Origin: Zychaea mexicana
Taxonomy: Eukaryota > Mucoromycota > Mucoromycetes > Mucorales > Lichtheimiaceae
Direction: 5' to 3'
Assembly: GCF_025766255.1 (NCBI RefSeq)
Contig: NW_026516733.1
Location: 178,940-242,939, forward strand
Length of the DNA stretch: 64,000 nucleotides
In this document: one piece after another, positions 21,138-33,966 of the stretch
Numbering within the stretch: position 1 is the stretch's first letter
Layout: the number at the start of each line of letters is the position of its first letter
The notes under the pieces: model-generated
The model's input: only the letters and a program-made list of their open reading frames with translations
Told to the model about the DNA's origin: nothing
Databases searched by the model: none
Made by a program: the position numbers and the translations under genes

Positions 21138-22315
21138 AGCACTTATTGGCGGCACATTTTTTCAAATATTATGCATCGCATTAGTAGACCTTGTCAGTTT
21201 ACTTTTGTTTTACTTTGTTATATGTTTTTAATTCTGCTACTCTGTTTGAAGTGCCATATCTATGATAGACATCGGAAAATCGGTAATTTCACCAACTAAA
21301 CAGGAAGTAACAACGGCTTCACAATGTATAATGCTGTAGCAAACTGCCGTAAACAAGATATTTTTGATAGGTGTCCAGCGAATTAAGTCGTGCTGGTGTT
21401 CTAGTAGGAGAAGAAAGAGAGCGCGAAATCCAGAGCTGACAGGTTGGAGCATTGCAAGAGAACATAACATGAGAAGTGGTGGTCCTACATCTTGCTGTTC
21501 AGCCACAAGAGTCCACGATGCACTCGAAGACGTTGATGACACTACCGATTCGATCACGTAAAAGAAGATTTTAAGAGGAGGAAAGAAAGGCATAAGAAGC
21601 ATCATGAATACTATGTACATGACAAAACAATTCATGCAAACATTATTAGTTTTAACTATGCGATAATACCTATCACTGCATGAATAAAGTTCTTCGTTTC
21701 AACAATGATGAAGAGCGCACCGAAAGCAAAGTGCTTTATTCTTACTTGTATCCACGAAATTATCTTGCTCTTTCGTGTAACCAATCGTGACATCGAACAG
21801 GGCCTGTTGTAGCACAGCTGCATTTTTCCAATACACGATCATGATGGCGAGCCAGGTCAACGCTGTTTTTAGTTGGAACAGCTCGGTGTCGTATGGGACT
21901 GGTAATGGACGGCCACTTGGGGATTTGAAAAGAATGTACATCCTAACTCCGTCGTGAAAAAAAGAAGCAAGTACTGGCGGAAGCCATATACAACAATTGT
22001 AAGATAATAGAGGGTTGTTGCACCTTGGGTATAATAGCATGGCCGCATATGCTATGAGTCGCAATGGCGCCAGTACCATACTGAGCATATCGAGAATGTT
22101 GTGACGCGGAAAGTAAACAATGCAAAGGAATATAACAAAAAGCGGTACCAAATACATGTTTTTCTGTTTGTTTAGATGCTGCAATGCCTAAGTGAAAAAA
22201 TAAGGAAAAGGAAGAAGAGATTGGTAGCTTGGCAAGATGACTCGCGGTAGAATATCGTTAAAGTCCAGTCGTGTAACCCGATTACAAGTTTTGCTCAGCA
22301 TGTTCTATGTTTGCC
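21138..22315. repeat. Direct duplication, copy B (about 1.18 kb)
   Basis: Second copy of 16626-17776. Similarity starts at the shared AGCACTTATT and ends at the shared TTTGCC. Beyond those points the flanks are unrelated. This gives duplication endpoints that include an intron and parts of both flanks, so it was a DNA-level event and not a processed copy. Confidence 0.9.
21237..22187 (-). pseudogene. 5'-truncated copy of the multi-pass membrane protein gene
   Basis: Exons 2 (22187-21704, 484 nt) and 3 (21610-21237) are still open and keep both splice sites of their intron. The first exon, 79 codons in the complete copy, is absent because the duplication breaks off at 22315 inside the equivalent of intron 1. 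No replacement first exon is evident upstream. It could still be expressed from an internal start, so the pseudogene label is provisional. Confidence 0.6.
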
Positions 22316-24340
22316 TATTTGCTGAAGCTGAGTTTCATAATTAATAAGGCCAATATGGTACTCATGCTGAAAAGATATCACAATTGACACTCATCTGGAT
22401 TTATTATGGTTGCTCTAGAAGTTAGCTTTGTAACCTCTTAAGACGCAAAGGGAAGTATTGGTATTTACAAGTACCAACATGGATAAAACTCCGAAAAAAT
22501 AGGTTGATTTCTACAATGGACGTGGGCGAAGGAACGATATACCGCATTGAGAAGCTTATACAAGATCGAATACACACAGTTCTCCAGTCTTTTATTCTCG
22601 CAATGGTGCATGATACAGGCAAGCTGGAATCTTGTTCATTTGCTTTGCTCTACAGGTCACAGGCAGTGGAAAATTCGATATTTTTCAAGCTCTCGATTGC
22701 AGTCGCTTATACACTGTCAACTGTATCATGTTTTATCTCAACTCAAGATAGCAGAAACAGATTGCTCCAATTTCCTACTTTGGTCAATCTTAACGAGGTA
22801 TACAGTTTGCTCACAGTGGCAGATCTCGTTTTGTCAACAACACAACGCGATTTCCATCAAGGGCGACATGCATATGCCGCAGGCCATTATAACCAAGCAC
22901 CGGCACAACGACAAGAAAACAGTATCTCTTCTGTGGCTACTGTTTTTGGCAAAGAACGCCACTTCTTTATCAATTCCAGTAGTCTCTATATAACTTTTAT
23001 CCCTTTTTTTACAATTTAAGAGAGAAAATCTCTTTTGGTGTTGGTTGCCCACGGACATCAAAGGAGTATACATCTTTCGGATTTTACTTAACGGAGCAAA
23101 AAAAGATACATATTACAGTATCGGCGAGGAAAAAGTATACGTTATCTTCTCTGTGACCCAATTTACTAGTCACGCGATTGGTATATTTGAGCGTTATTCA
23201 GCTATTGCTTAGAAGAGGGGATTATTACAAAGCAATCGATTCAGGCGAATACAAAACCATAGATACCTTTTTCTTATTACATCGTACTTCAAAAACATTA
23301 ATAAGTAATAATATGGAATACATTTTTTACTGATGTCGTACATAACCTGTCGTTGCTCCTCATACTGGTGGGAGGACCAGCAGTGTTATATAGTATACAG
23401 CACTGCAGGATACTATGATACTTCCACGCACTAAGCGATGGTGAAATACTTGATCTCCTGCAACCCGAGTAGCGTACATATTAAGCTGTTGAAAACAAGC
23501 AGCTTTTTTGTGAATGCACGTGCTAAAATACGTGTTACCATATTGCAAAGCAGAAGCGATATCGCTGTGGATCAAGCACTCATTGAGAAAGGGAAAGCGA
23601 CAGATCGGCGGATGATATCCTTCTACGAAAATAAGACGAAAGATTGGAGCTCTAAAAATCCATTAATATAAAGCAGTAATTATTTCTCAATGCTGTTGTC
23701 GAAGGGAATACTGTACGTGATTCTTTAAGATGACCTGTTTAATATCAACATCCGATGGGTATGATAACAATGAGAAAGGGAAGCAAATGCGCAGGAAGCT
23801 CAAGAAGTTGATTATCCATACTTCAATGGACCCCCGTTAATGTCAACCTCTTTTTTGTCAACACTCGATAAGTTCAACGTTTTTTCAACTTCAATGTAAG
23901 GTCAATGCCAACACCTAAGCCAGGGTTGATTTCTTATCGAGGTCAAATACTTCCAATCAAAGGGGTTTATTCCGTCGTCGGTTAGACTGCGTAGCATACA
24001 TAGCCTTTTATAAATTTTTCAAATTTCAGGTATGATATGGCATGCACTATTGCGTCATGAAGTTCCTCCTCCCCATGCAAAATATCAAGAAAAGTATCAA
24101 TACTACCGCATATAGTACATATCTATTGACTGACTGTACATACAGTTTATGCCCCTATTCTTTAACGACAGTCACAACAGTGAATAGCATAGTAGCTGCT
24201 GCTTCTATTAGTTATACATGGAGATGCTTTTAACTCGTTCATCACCTTTTTCCTTCTTTTTTTTTCAGTCATCTATTTTCTTATATTATTTAAGTCATGA
24301 CAAAATTAGTGCCATCGAACTGCCAACAAAGGGCATAATC
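22316..24340. other. No supported gene; contains a DNA-transposon end
   Basis: Frames at 22504-23019 and 22547-22993 overlap on the same strand and neither shows a motif or plausible exon structure. Apart from the transposon end at 23819 and the P450 promoter region after 24100, I see nothing else. Confidence 0.4.
23819..23925. mobile_element. Fragment of a pogo/Tc1-like element related to the MITE
   Basis: From a TA dinucleotide the sequence reads GACCCCCGTTAATGTCAAC, nearly the same as the right end of the 15323-15508 MITE. A GTCAACACTCGATAAGTTC motif follows that parallels GTCAACTCTCGATATGGTC in that element. No matching second inverted repeat was found, so this is a solo end or a decayed copy. 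Confidence 0.55.
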
Positions 24341-26720
24341 ATGGACATGTTTGCAAATTACGTGCTAAACAAATTTATAACAACCAATAATTATAATTCA
24401 TGTTTACGATGGAAGTTGCAAACAACCAAGTTGCTCAAGCTCATACTTTGTGCAATTGGCACGTACTGGTTAATGCTAGTAAGTGTATCATTTTTAGTAA
24501 TATAATAGTATCGACGGTGATACTTGTAGTAATAGTAATCATGAAATAGATACATAATGTTTTACTACATTTAAATGAGAAAAATCAAGTTTTGCTTTAT
24601 TATGAACAACATTTCTTCTATTACATTCTTGAATAGCCTATATACAATGCATTTCTTGGCCCACTCAGCAATATACCAGGTCCACTCGTCCTCAAATTCT
24701 GGAGCAGACTTTTGATGCTAAGAGGAAATGGTCCTCCCGGAACAAAGTAATGATGATACTATAATCTAAGATGATGATTGTTCCGTACAGCCCAGCAGCG
24801 TGTTTTTTCTTTTTGCCAGTTGTATCATGACTTGCTGATAGGAATACTCCCCGCAACTTTTTTTTATATAAACGATTGGAAGCTTCATTAAATTACAAGA
24901 GTGGCAAGATCGATACGGACGAGTAACTCGAGTCGGTCCATATACGATATCCATTTCTGACAAGCACATGCTGCAGCAAGTACTATGTCATGAAGATTTG
25001 CCGAAAGGACCTGCATACAAACGAGTCAAAAGTGAGCTATATTCAGATTTTTGTTATATCAACAGTATTTTGAAAAGAATGCATTCTTTCGTGTCTTGCT
25101 ATATATGCACTTGACCTAAAGGGATTATGTATAGAGCTGGGTAATAACATGTTTTTTACTGCTGATAAGCGGTTTCATCGACAACGGGTAAGTTTACTAA
25201 TTATCAGTAGTACGCAAAAGAGAGAACTAAACTATACATCAAATTTATAGAGACGTATCATATCGCCTGCATTTTCAGTCAAGTACCTGAACTCTCTTGA
25301 AATTTACATGCTCTCAGCGAACGAAGCATTCGTTCAGCGTATTGATAAAGACATTAAACGAACCAATAATTTAACTACGGGAGGCTATGGTGAGGTGGAT
25401 ATTTGGAAACTTTTGAACTATCTAATTCTCGACATAATCGGCGAAACAGCTTTTGGGCAGACATTCGAACTACTTGAGAAGGACAATGACCATATTGTTC
25501 CGCGTACAGTTTCGCGGACAATCGAGACGATCTCATATGTATGTAGTAACCATTAGTCAAACCAATTAAGAAAACATTATACTGTACTGTAGTTACGTGA
25601 ACTCACAAAGTTAGCGCTTACCTTTTTCTTTTTGCTGTTCTGAAGGTTTGCGCTAATCCTATCGCTGGGGTGCTGAAAACGCTTCTGTCATTTAGCGAGA
25701 TTAGGGCCGCCAACAATAAAATGCAATATGTATACATCTTTTTTTCTGTTGTTTCCAATGTCGAAATTATTATCATACTTATAATATCACTTTATTCTAA
25801 ACAGTTTATGGAAAAGATTATCATGGACCGATTGCAGGGTGGTGAAAAAGCGCGTCGTAACGATATTCTTCAAATTCTCATCGACAGCCAAAAATCAACA
25901 AATAAGCACGACCGACTTACTGTAGATGCGATTGCTCAAGAAACCATTATCTTTCTTGTTGCCGGCTCCGAGACCACGAGCAATACGATCGGATTTGCAT
26001 TGATTGAGCTATTACGGAATCCTCACGCTTTTGTTGCATTGCGCAAAGAGATCGATAGTGTACAACAACAATCCGATGGCTCTGCTGCTCTGGGAACGCT
26101 GCTATGTCACAAGGAGCTGAAGAGTTTGCCTTATTTAAATGCTGTAATTTATGAGTCCATGCGTCTTAACTTCATTGCTCCCAGTGGCATGGAGCGCAGA
26201 GCGGATAAGGATATGGTCTTAGGTGGCCGTGTTTTTGTACCGCAAGGGGTAGGATGTGAAACACCAGAATATCAATGATGATAGCGAGTTGCACTAAACT
26301 AACTCTTTGCACACACATATATAGACCTTTATACAATGCAATCCTTACGGTGCTCAACGTGACCCAGGCTATTGGCCTGAGCCATCGAAATTTAAACCTG
26401 AACGTTGGATTAATGGGTCTGATGCTCCTGCAGATCACGAAGCTTTCTTTCCTTTCAGTACAGGGTAAAGATACTAGATGATTGCTCTGATAATGAAATG
26501 TTAAAAACAAACACGCTAACAGCTTTAACTACTTAGATCAAGAAAATGCATTGGCAATACGTTCGCTTTACACGAAATGCTAATCACCCTTGCAAACCTT
26601 GTGAAACTTTACGATTTCAGAGCGATCCCTGCAGAACTTGAGGCATCAAACGAAAGACGTGCCTTTGTAACACTGACTTTGAAAAACAGAAGCTTCAAAG
26701 TTCAGATGAAGCGTAGATAG
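24341..26720 (+). CDS. Cytochrome P450 monooxygenase
   Basis: Nine exons join in frame to 529 residues: 24341-24478, 24637-24746, 24883-25031, 25135-25187, 25251-25538, 25646-25729, 25805-26248, 26325-26464, 26537-26720. An N-terminal hydrophobic segment (LILCAIGTYWLMLP) should anchor it in the ER. The Pro-rich hinge (SNIPGPL), I-helix VAGSETTSN (about residues 326-334), K-helix YESMRL, FKPERW and the haem-binding FPFSTGSRKCIG (Cys about 472) are all present. It should therefore be a functional haem-thiolate oxygenase using a P450 reductase. It looks like the fungal CYP5xx-type families, but the subfamily and substrate cannot be told. There is no biosynthetic cluster around it. ATG 24341 was preferred; 24347 is a second in-frame choice. 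Confidence 0.9.
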
Positions 26721-26790
26721 TTATTACTCTGTTCTTTAATACTATACATTATGGCGGAACATTGTAAACGAAGATCGCTGTTCATAAAGT

Positions 26791-27562
26791 ATGAGCGTTA
26801 CTGTGATTCAGGTGACACAAAGGACAAAATTTCAGGGACAGAAACGTGACTTGTGCTGGGTTGCTGTCAAAAAGAAAAGTTTTCCGCGAGATTCAGAAAA
26901 GCTACTCTTTCTAGTTTTTCATCGTTTTACACACTTCCTTATGGTACGTTTCCCTTTTTTTATATCACTTGAAAAGAAGACCGTGTGTTTGTTTTGCAAA
27001 GGATGATACCCGATTTTATTTGCACGTCAGTCCGAACTTTTGACTGTGGATGAACTTTCGCTTTTTTCTGATGCAAAGAACATGTCTTTTTTCGGTGGAA
27101 AGAGACTTCATGCATTCGTCGTCGAAGAGCAATATCATCTAACTCGCCGTGTTGTTATTGTTCTCTCTAGTTTAAGCTATCCAAAGCTATATTTTGCTAC
27201 CTATGTTAGCCAATACCAGAAAGGGAAGAAGGAAGCGGATTGTTGTTAGCTAGACTGTGGATGCTATAAGTAAAATAAAGATGATATTGCTTTAGATAAA
27301 GAATTGGAAGGGTGCTTGTTTTGATGTAGAAGTGTGTCGAGAAGGATTATTTCGTGCTTTGGAGCATGTGATTCTGTCATTGTCACACTACAACGGTGTG
27401 CTAAAAAATAGACACTTTGCCTTTCTATTTGTGCACATCCATGGCAGAGGCCAATCGTTCTTTACCGCATTCGACCAGCAATCCCCACATTTATATACAA
27501 GTGAGGAGAATCAAGACCTCAGCATGGAGATGGGACGAAGGTTGCATAGAGAAAAACTGTGA
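26791..27562 (+). other. Unresolved coding-like region
   Basis: A frame from ATG 26791 runs to a GTACGT donor at 26944, and an acceptor near 27000 would add DDTRFYLHVSPNF before a stop. Further coding-like stretches in other frames follow (RRVVIVLSSLSYPKLYFATYVSQYQ near 27150-27220, and 27332-27562). The composition looks protein-like, but no continuous model could be built and no family was recognised. It is probably a decayed gene. Confidence 0.3.
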
Positions 27563-27781
27563 CTTTGCCTTTTGCAGAGTTTGACACTGCCCTCTCCTTG
27601 CTCAGTTTATTGAACGCTTGTTATTACTATTACAGTGGATGTAATCACCTTGCGGTAATATGACAACATTAACTGTGAGTTAAGTAAAGTGTCGACTACT
27701 CTCGGCAACGGCAACAAGAACGGGATATACATTACTCGAGCGGTAAAAGTCGACGATGAGAACAGTAATAAAGTATAAAAA

Positions 27782-28440
27782 ATGACAACAAACAATGGCA
27801 ACAGCAGCAGCAGCAGTCGGCCGCAGCAGACTTTGTTTCAAATTTTCCATACGCGATTCTGGAGTACAGATCATGCTTGGTGCGCGAAAATGATCTGCTT
27901 CAATGCTTGGAGGTCTCAAAAGCATGGCGCGACAAGATTACCAATTGTCCAGCTTTGTGGCATCAAAATCACGGTTGACCATGGGCAGGATACACCTACG
28001 ATCGAGCTTATGTTGTCCATATCAACATTATCATCATGACCATTGTCATCGTCCTCACTGCAGCACCAACAGCAAAGGTTGATTTATATCGAATCACATG
28101 GTCTAAAAGATTCGTTCTGGGTAATAGCATACAAAGGTTTACGGGGCTTGTCAGCCTCAGGGGAAGTCAAGCTGGATTATCGCGACGACGCCAGGTCTGG
28201 AATCGTTTTTTGAAGAGTTACTGTTAAAGCAGCAAAATAACGCATCATCATCATTATCGTCGTCGTCGCCGTCGTCGTTTCTTAACAGAATGATCACCTA
28301 ACTGACTCTAGACATTATGGAATTTTTGAAGAATCCTGAGTTAGAGCTATTCGGCAGCATCATCGGCAATCATGCCATCGAGCTACGAATGTATAACCAT
28401 ATCACGGATGCTGATGTACGACAGTTCTCCCAGCAACAAC
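27782..28440 (+). pseudogene. Decayed F-box gene
   Basis: An ATG with a Ser-rich start is followed, after a frame change, by an F-box-like segment (FPYAILEYR...NDLLQCLEVSKAWRD...NCPALW), then a stop at about 27975. Later traces in other frames (ELELFGSIIGNHAIELRMY, near 28335-28400) resemble the start of a repeat region. F-box proteins are SCF ubiquitin-ligase adaptors; this copy is broken by frameshifts and stops. Confidence 0.5.
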
Positions 28441-28768
28441 AGCAGCAGTAACAGTAATCGATAGCAGCGACCCGAGACGGAAGGAGAAGACAGCAACAGC
28501 AACATAACCATCATCCTCAATCATTCAAGTTTGTCATTGCGCTCAGGTTTCCAAGGAAATAGAACTCCTTGTCGAGCGATTATTTCCCATTTCAAACAAA
28601 AAAACAGTATGTATCTAAGACAAAAAAATAATTTCATTAAGCAAATTTACAAAGGTTGGTAAGAGAGTGTTATAAGAAAAGAAGGAAGGAGGCAAGGGAT
28701 GGAGGGAGAGAGACTTGGGTATTATGCTGTATATGTGGACCGGCTTAGTGTGTATATAAGGGCGTTAT

Positions 28769-30703
28769 CTAAAATTGCATTTTGAATGAGAACGGACCAC
28801 CACTACCGCCACCACCAGGGAAACCGCCGCCACCTCCAAAAGGGAACCCGCCTTGGAAGTGCGCGAATGGATTGCCGCCACGTTGTTGATGGAATGGATG
28901 GCCACCACCACCACCACCACCACTTTGACCATTTTCAGGATCATACGGGTCGTAACCATTATCGTATTGCTGGCGCATTTCTGTTGAAAAAAAGTTGCAA
29001 GTTAGTTCAATTATACCTAGTGTGTACATGTACATGTAGGGTAAAAGAGAACCTCCTCGCTTTCTTACCATCATCGCTGAGCACTTCATAAGCCTGGTTG
29101 ATATCCGCCATCTTCTTCTCCACTTCTTCTTTGGATAAATCGCCGGAATACTTGTCCGGATGCCATTCTTGTGCTTTACGTCTATATGCCTTCTTGATAT
29201 CACGCGAATCCGCGTCCCTTGCCACATCCAAGATCTTGTAATAATCGCGCCGTTTACTCTGCCGTAACATTTGTTGTGCCCGCTGCAGCATGTGTCGTAC
29301 CCGATTGTTTTGGCCACCACTGACTTCATTGGCCTTTTCCAAAATCCGAACCGCTTCTTCAAACTCGTTTTGTTTTAACTTGACTTCACCCATATTGATC
29401 AATGCGTCCAGATTGTCGTCTTGTAATTCCAACGTAGCAGAGCACCACTTTTCAATAACGTTCTGTTTCCCTTTGTTGTTCTCGGCAGCGATCTTACACG
29501 CTAGTTCGTAGCATTTGATGTGGAGTCGTTTGGGTAAGGGTGAAGTGATGTCGAGTTCTTGTACTAGTGCATTGTAAGGCTCATCGATTTCGGAAACCAC
29601 GCCAGCAGAAGATGGTGTGCCAATGATTTTGTTGCTAGCTGTTGCATATCGCTTTGCTTCGAAATCGTCTTGTGCCTTGTTGATCTCCTTGTCCAGCTTT
29701 TTGATTTGTCGAAAGAGCTTTTTGCATTGTTTTTGTTCCGGATCGTAGTGTAAGCATTGTTTAAGTTGTGAAAGTGCGCCTTGTGCTTCGTACAGTGAGA
29801 AAAAGTTAATCTTGGCCAAACGGACTAAAATGTCTGGATCGGAAGGGTTCAAATATGCCGCTCGACTATTTTTAAAAATGAATTGTTAATTTTTCGGTAT
29901 TTTGTACTTGTTATAGCAAAATACTGTATACTCACGTCAGATCACCAGCTGCCTCCTCAATTTCTCCTTTGCCAATGTGACAATTGGCACGCAAGATACG
30001 TAAACGAGTCAACTGTGGTGCAGTTGTAATTACATTCGAGGCATGTTGGATGCATTCGTCATACTGGTTCTTTTCCCATGCCTTTTCAGCCGCTTGCATG
30101 GTTGATTCGGCCTCATTGACAGCTTGCAGCTATATTACAACAACACAATATACAAGTCAGTTTTCTTACAATGACACCCTATCCAAAACACTAAAAGAAA
30201 AGAGTTTTTTACCAAAGCCATAGCGTCAGCATCCTTGGGATGACCCTTTAAATATTTCTGCAGATCCTTCGTGGCCAATGCAAACTCGCCTTCTTTTGCA
30301 TAGATCCGTGCGCGCTGCATCAGTGCCTGATCAAAATCAGGCTTCAGATCAAGAATTTTCGAAAAATCGTCTGCAGCTGCATTGTTGCGTCCCAAGGATA
30401 GATATGCCGTGGCTCGCTTGTAGTAAGACAAGTAGTTATCCGGATCCTTTTCTACAAAACCATGCAATGAGCATTTAGCATACAGTTCGAGATTTACATG
30501 GAGACTATGAACGAGAGAGGGAAAGAAAAGAGGAAAAACTTACGAATGGCAGCGTCAAAGCTTATCAAAGCGTCATTAAGCTGTCCGGTAACGAGAAACT
30601 GGTTTCCTTCCGTAAGGTGTTGCTGCGTGCTCTTGTCTGCCAGAATAGAGACTGGAAATAAGAACGGCAGCACGCATGCGATCAGATAGCGATGATGCAG
30701 CAT
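28769..30703 (-). CDS. P58IPK/DNAJC3-like ER-lumen TPR-DnaJ co-chaperone
   Basis: Five exons (30703-30544, 30451-30213, 30129-29936, 29865-29069, 28980-28769) join in frame to 533 residues. A signal peptide (hydrophobic core [16 protein letters not shown]) is followed directly by TPR repeats (about 25-380), a J domain at about 398-470 with the HPD motif in [10 protein letters not shown], and a Gly-rich tail. The order signal peptide, TPR, J is that of DNAJC3/P58IPK, which helps BiP fold proteins in the ER lumen and is induced by ER stress in animals. There is no HDEL/KDEL end. An ATG-started frame upstream (30902-30762) ends at a donor-like site but joins no exon in phase, so I treat it as 5' UTR. 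It is divergent with the TMEM18-like gene. Confidence 0.9.
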
Positions 30704-31014
30704 GAATGTGTGTGTTGGTAAGGGTGAAAGAATAAAGAACAAAAAAGAAAGAAGCAAGTACCTTCGTAGCCAAGAATGGTAAATGTAAATTAGAATCCAG
30801 CAGTGTAGCTTTATGTGGGGGATTTTCATTGGCTGTCCAGTACTGCTTCACGGTCACTGTCATGTCTGTAGTAAGGTTCATCGACCACTCAAAGGAATCC
30901 ATTTCTGGCTACATGTCCAATTGCTGACTCCCAAGTCGAACCTTGAACTTTGACGGGGGCACGGAGGCCGATCACTTTTTCTTTTTAAGCGCGTTATAAA
31001 CTCGATATACCAAC
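30704..31014. promoter_or_regulatory. Shared divergent promoter, DNAJC3-like and TMEM18-like genes
   Basis: 311 bp separate the two start codons. A CCAAT box lies near 30918. No canonical ER-stress element (CCAAT-N9-CCACG) was found. Assignment is from position. Confidence 0.45.
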
Positions 31015-31892
31015 ATGTCAGCAACGCAAGGCGACTTTATAAAACACATTTTAAGTAGTGTACATGCAAAACAAAATTCACCCGGCGGATCGGTCATTGA
31101 TCAATACATTGAACGAACATACGAATTCCTCGACGCTGTGAGTTGAAATTTGCGCGGTGCGGAATCTTTATCACGGTGTATATATTGAAAAAACCCCCTT
31201 ATACTAACGGGTGCCGAAACCATTATCAAGATAGACTGGTCACAGAAATGGTTACAGGGATTAATTGGGTTCCATGTCATTTGCTTTGCCACAACGTTGT
31301 TGCTAAGGAACCATTCTACTGGGCTCTCTGTCTATTTTTTTGTACTATGTAAGTTTTTGATTGATTCATGCGCGGTGATGATATTTATGTTCCCCTCAGG
31401 AAAAAGAAAGCAAAGAAGTGTGTGACAAATGGTGGTAGAAAGGACAATAATCGAGATTAAATTAATTGATGCGATTGTACTGTCATGCTATGTGTGTGCA
31501 TGTGCTACTCTATTAGTGGGCATGGCAGCATTGGTAAAGCCATTGAACGGCCTGTGTAAGACGCACTGGGAAGAGTTTGCGTCGGCCGATTACTTTGACG
31601 AGTCGGGCTTGTTTATCGTTTCCGTGTATGCGTTGCCGCTCGTGTTCAATGCTTTTGTGACACTGGTAATGTTTTTTTTAATATTTGACAAGCAGCAATC
31701 GCAGCCAACGACGGAAGGGAACAAAGAAACAAAAGAGGAGCCGAAACTATGGCAACCTTCTAATATAAAGTCAATATATAGATATTCATTCTTAAAACGG
31801 CAGCGGGACTTCTGGTGAGTATGAAGCGGGCTCAAATCAGGCAGCAGCAACAGAAAAGACGCAGCGACAAGCAGAATAAGAAGGACGAGTAA
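31015..31892 (+). CDS. TMEM18 homologue, nuclear-membrane protein
   Basis: Four exons (31015-31137, 31231-31348, 31517-31665, 31782-31892) join in frame to 166 residues. The order of motifs fits TMEM18: AIDWSQKWLQGLIGFHV, a membrane span, LNGLCKTHWEEFASADYFD, SGLFIVSVYALPLVFNAF, a third span, and a basic tail SMKRAQIRQQQQKRR ending in KKDE. TMEM18 is a small three- or four-span protein of the inner nuclear membrane, with a basic C-terminus reported to bind DNA. Exon 1 ends before GTGAGT. The acceptors at 31516 and 31781 were chosen because they are the only ones that keep frame. Confidence 0.82.
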
Positions 31893-32118
31893 TAGAGAAC
31901 CTATGCTGATGTACTACATGACACCCATGATAATTTATCGAATTTAATGTATTTTCTTTCTCTGTGTCACGTTCTGCCACTGTTAAATTGCATACATATG
32001 ATATGTGTACTACGATACAGAAAATATTCTACAAAAACATATATAAAGAAGGAAGCAGATTTCTGTTTCTTTTTCTTTACCACGCCTTCTTTTCCTTTTC
32101 GCACCAACTCCCCTCACA

Positions 32119-32812
32119 ATGCGCCCCATTCCACTCTTTATCACCATCCTCGTCTTGAGCTTGATTCAGGTCACGCGTGCCATCTCGTCAGCAACTGCAA
32201 AGAGCGCGCTGAAGATCCATAACGAATTCCGTGCAAAGCATTCAGCACCCGCCTTGAAGTGGAGCACCACCTTGGAAAAGTATGCCCAGAGCTGGGCCAA
32301 CAAGTGTGACTTCAAGCACACCAATGTATGTATTGGTTTCTCATTGTTATGCTCGTAGTGGCAGCAGTTGTAGCTATCGAACATTGTCCTTTTCTATGTA
32401 CTGCTTTTACATAATGTACTGACAACAGATTTAGGGCCCCTATGGTGAGAACCTCGCTTGGGGCTACGCTAACTTCCCAGCTGCTATCAGCGCATGGTAC
32501 AACGAGGAAGAGAAATATGATTACAACAATCCTGGCTTCTCCGGCTCCACTGGTCATTTCACTCAAGTGGTCTGGAAGTCCACCACTGAACTCGGCTGCG
32601 GTATCAAGACCTGCCCCGATGGAGGTAGGAATTACACTTAATTTTTGACTTGGCCTACTTGCCGCCGCATATACTTATCTTTTGCTCTCCACTTTTTTTT
32701 ACTTATGTTATATCTCTTTTTAGCCAAGAACTACGTTTGCTCGTACAAGTCTCCGGGCAATGTTGTCAGCAGCGACAATGCTTATTTCAAAAAGAACGTT
32801 TTGCCAAAGTAA
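32119..32812 (+). CDS. Secreted CAP/PR-1 (SCP/Pry-like) protein
   Basis: Three exons (32119-32325, 32435-32624, 32724-32812) join in frame to 161 residues. A signal peptide (PLFITILVLSLIQVTRA) is followed by a compact CAP domain: HNEFRAKHSAPAL, GPYGENLAWGY, GHFTQVVWKSTTELGCG and a C-terminal Cys pair around CPDGAKNYVCSY. The His and Glu residues that form the CAP cavity are present. Yeast Pry proteins of this family bind and export sterols and fatty acids; others act at host interfaces. It is almost nothing but signal plus domain. Confidence 0.92.
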
Positions 32813-33966
32813 ATAAACTGGCCCGGTACAGGACTACCTGAATAGCGTATTCTGAAAATAAATAAACAATTGTCTTCTATACCTTGACGCGTTTGCTATT
32901 TGCCGAGAAGGGACATTTTCCCGTTCACAGTCTAAAAGGTTGTAGCGCAGCGTTGCTTACACCCGAATACACCGCCTACAGTGTTCCCCATTAAATTCCA
33001 CGTCAACATTGCCGATTTTCTCTCAGCAAGGAAAGATTTACTGGAATTAGTGAGGGCTCAAAGCCTAACGGATTTAGACTTTACAGGGCTTCAACTGTGA
33101 TAGAACTTTAGTCCGTTACTGCTAAAATAAAGACCACTATCTTCTTCATATGGCTTGGTAGCAGAATCGGGTGGAATAATCATCAGGTAAAGTCCAAGTT
33201 GGCGACGAGTCTCCTATCACTGACAAATGATAGAGAGTCCCGTGTACCCATACCCTCAGTGTTGCTCAAGGACAAATATGGATATTCAGGACTCGTCGTA
33301 GACGCATTTAGTCGAGGGGACATTGTGGCGAGCCCATCATCAAGCAATGATATTATTTAAATTACAGCTTTCAAGCATGTATTCACCATGCAAGAGAATC
33401 AACATTGCATAAACAAAGAAGGTGCGTTTTTTTCATAATCGTATACATACAGGACTTTGTACTGGATCAATTGAAATACATAAAAAAGGAAAACTCTATT
33501 ATTACAGCCTGTACTTCCTGATTCATTTCAATTATCCTATACGTAGCGTTATAATCAGCATCGACGATTTCGCTTTTCTTTTTGGATCAAAAGATCGATT
33601 TACAATCAGTGTAGACCGAGCATATCACTAGCACCATGCACCAGAGCTTGTATAAAATCGCTCAACAAGTGGGTGGGTGGATGACGAGAGCTTAATATAA
33701 ATCACAATAAGCCATGTGTTTATTGACACTGTCAATTATGCATATAGAAGTTTTACAGAAGAGGTGATGGATACAAACATCTAGTGAAATGTAGTATGGA
33801 ACCAAGTTTACGTAAATCACAATTTTTCTTGCATGCGATGAGAAATGCAGATCATATATTTACGGTCATTTACTGTCATAGACATATATAATGGATAATT
33901 TGCTATATAATTTTATTGGTGGAGAAACAATCGCATACACGGAAATAAATGTGCTAATACTAGCTA
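32813..33966. other. No gene seen
   Basis: Frames are short and broken on both strands. There is no motif, no structural RNA and no clear repeat. Confidence 0.45.

Noticed and set aside
16626..22315. LTR retrotransposon, because direct repeats flank an RT
   Set aside because: The repeats contain an intron-bearing host-like gene, lack TG...CA ends, and the RT between them is of LINE type.
22504..23019. 171-codon plus-strand frame
   Set aside because: A second long frame overlaps it on the same strand, and neither has a recognisable domain or start context.
30762..30902. Possible first exon upstream of the DNAJC3-like gene
   Set aside because: Ends at a donor-like GTACTT, but no acceptor joins it in phase; ATG 30703 starts directly with a signal peptide.
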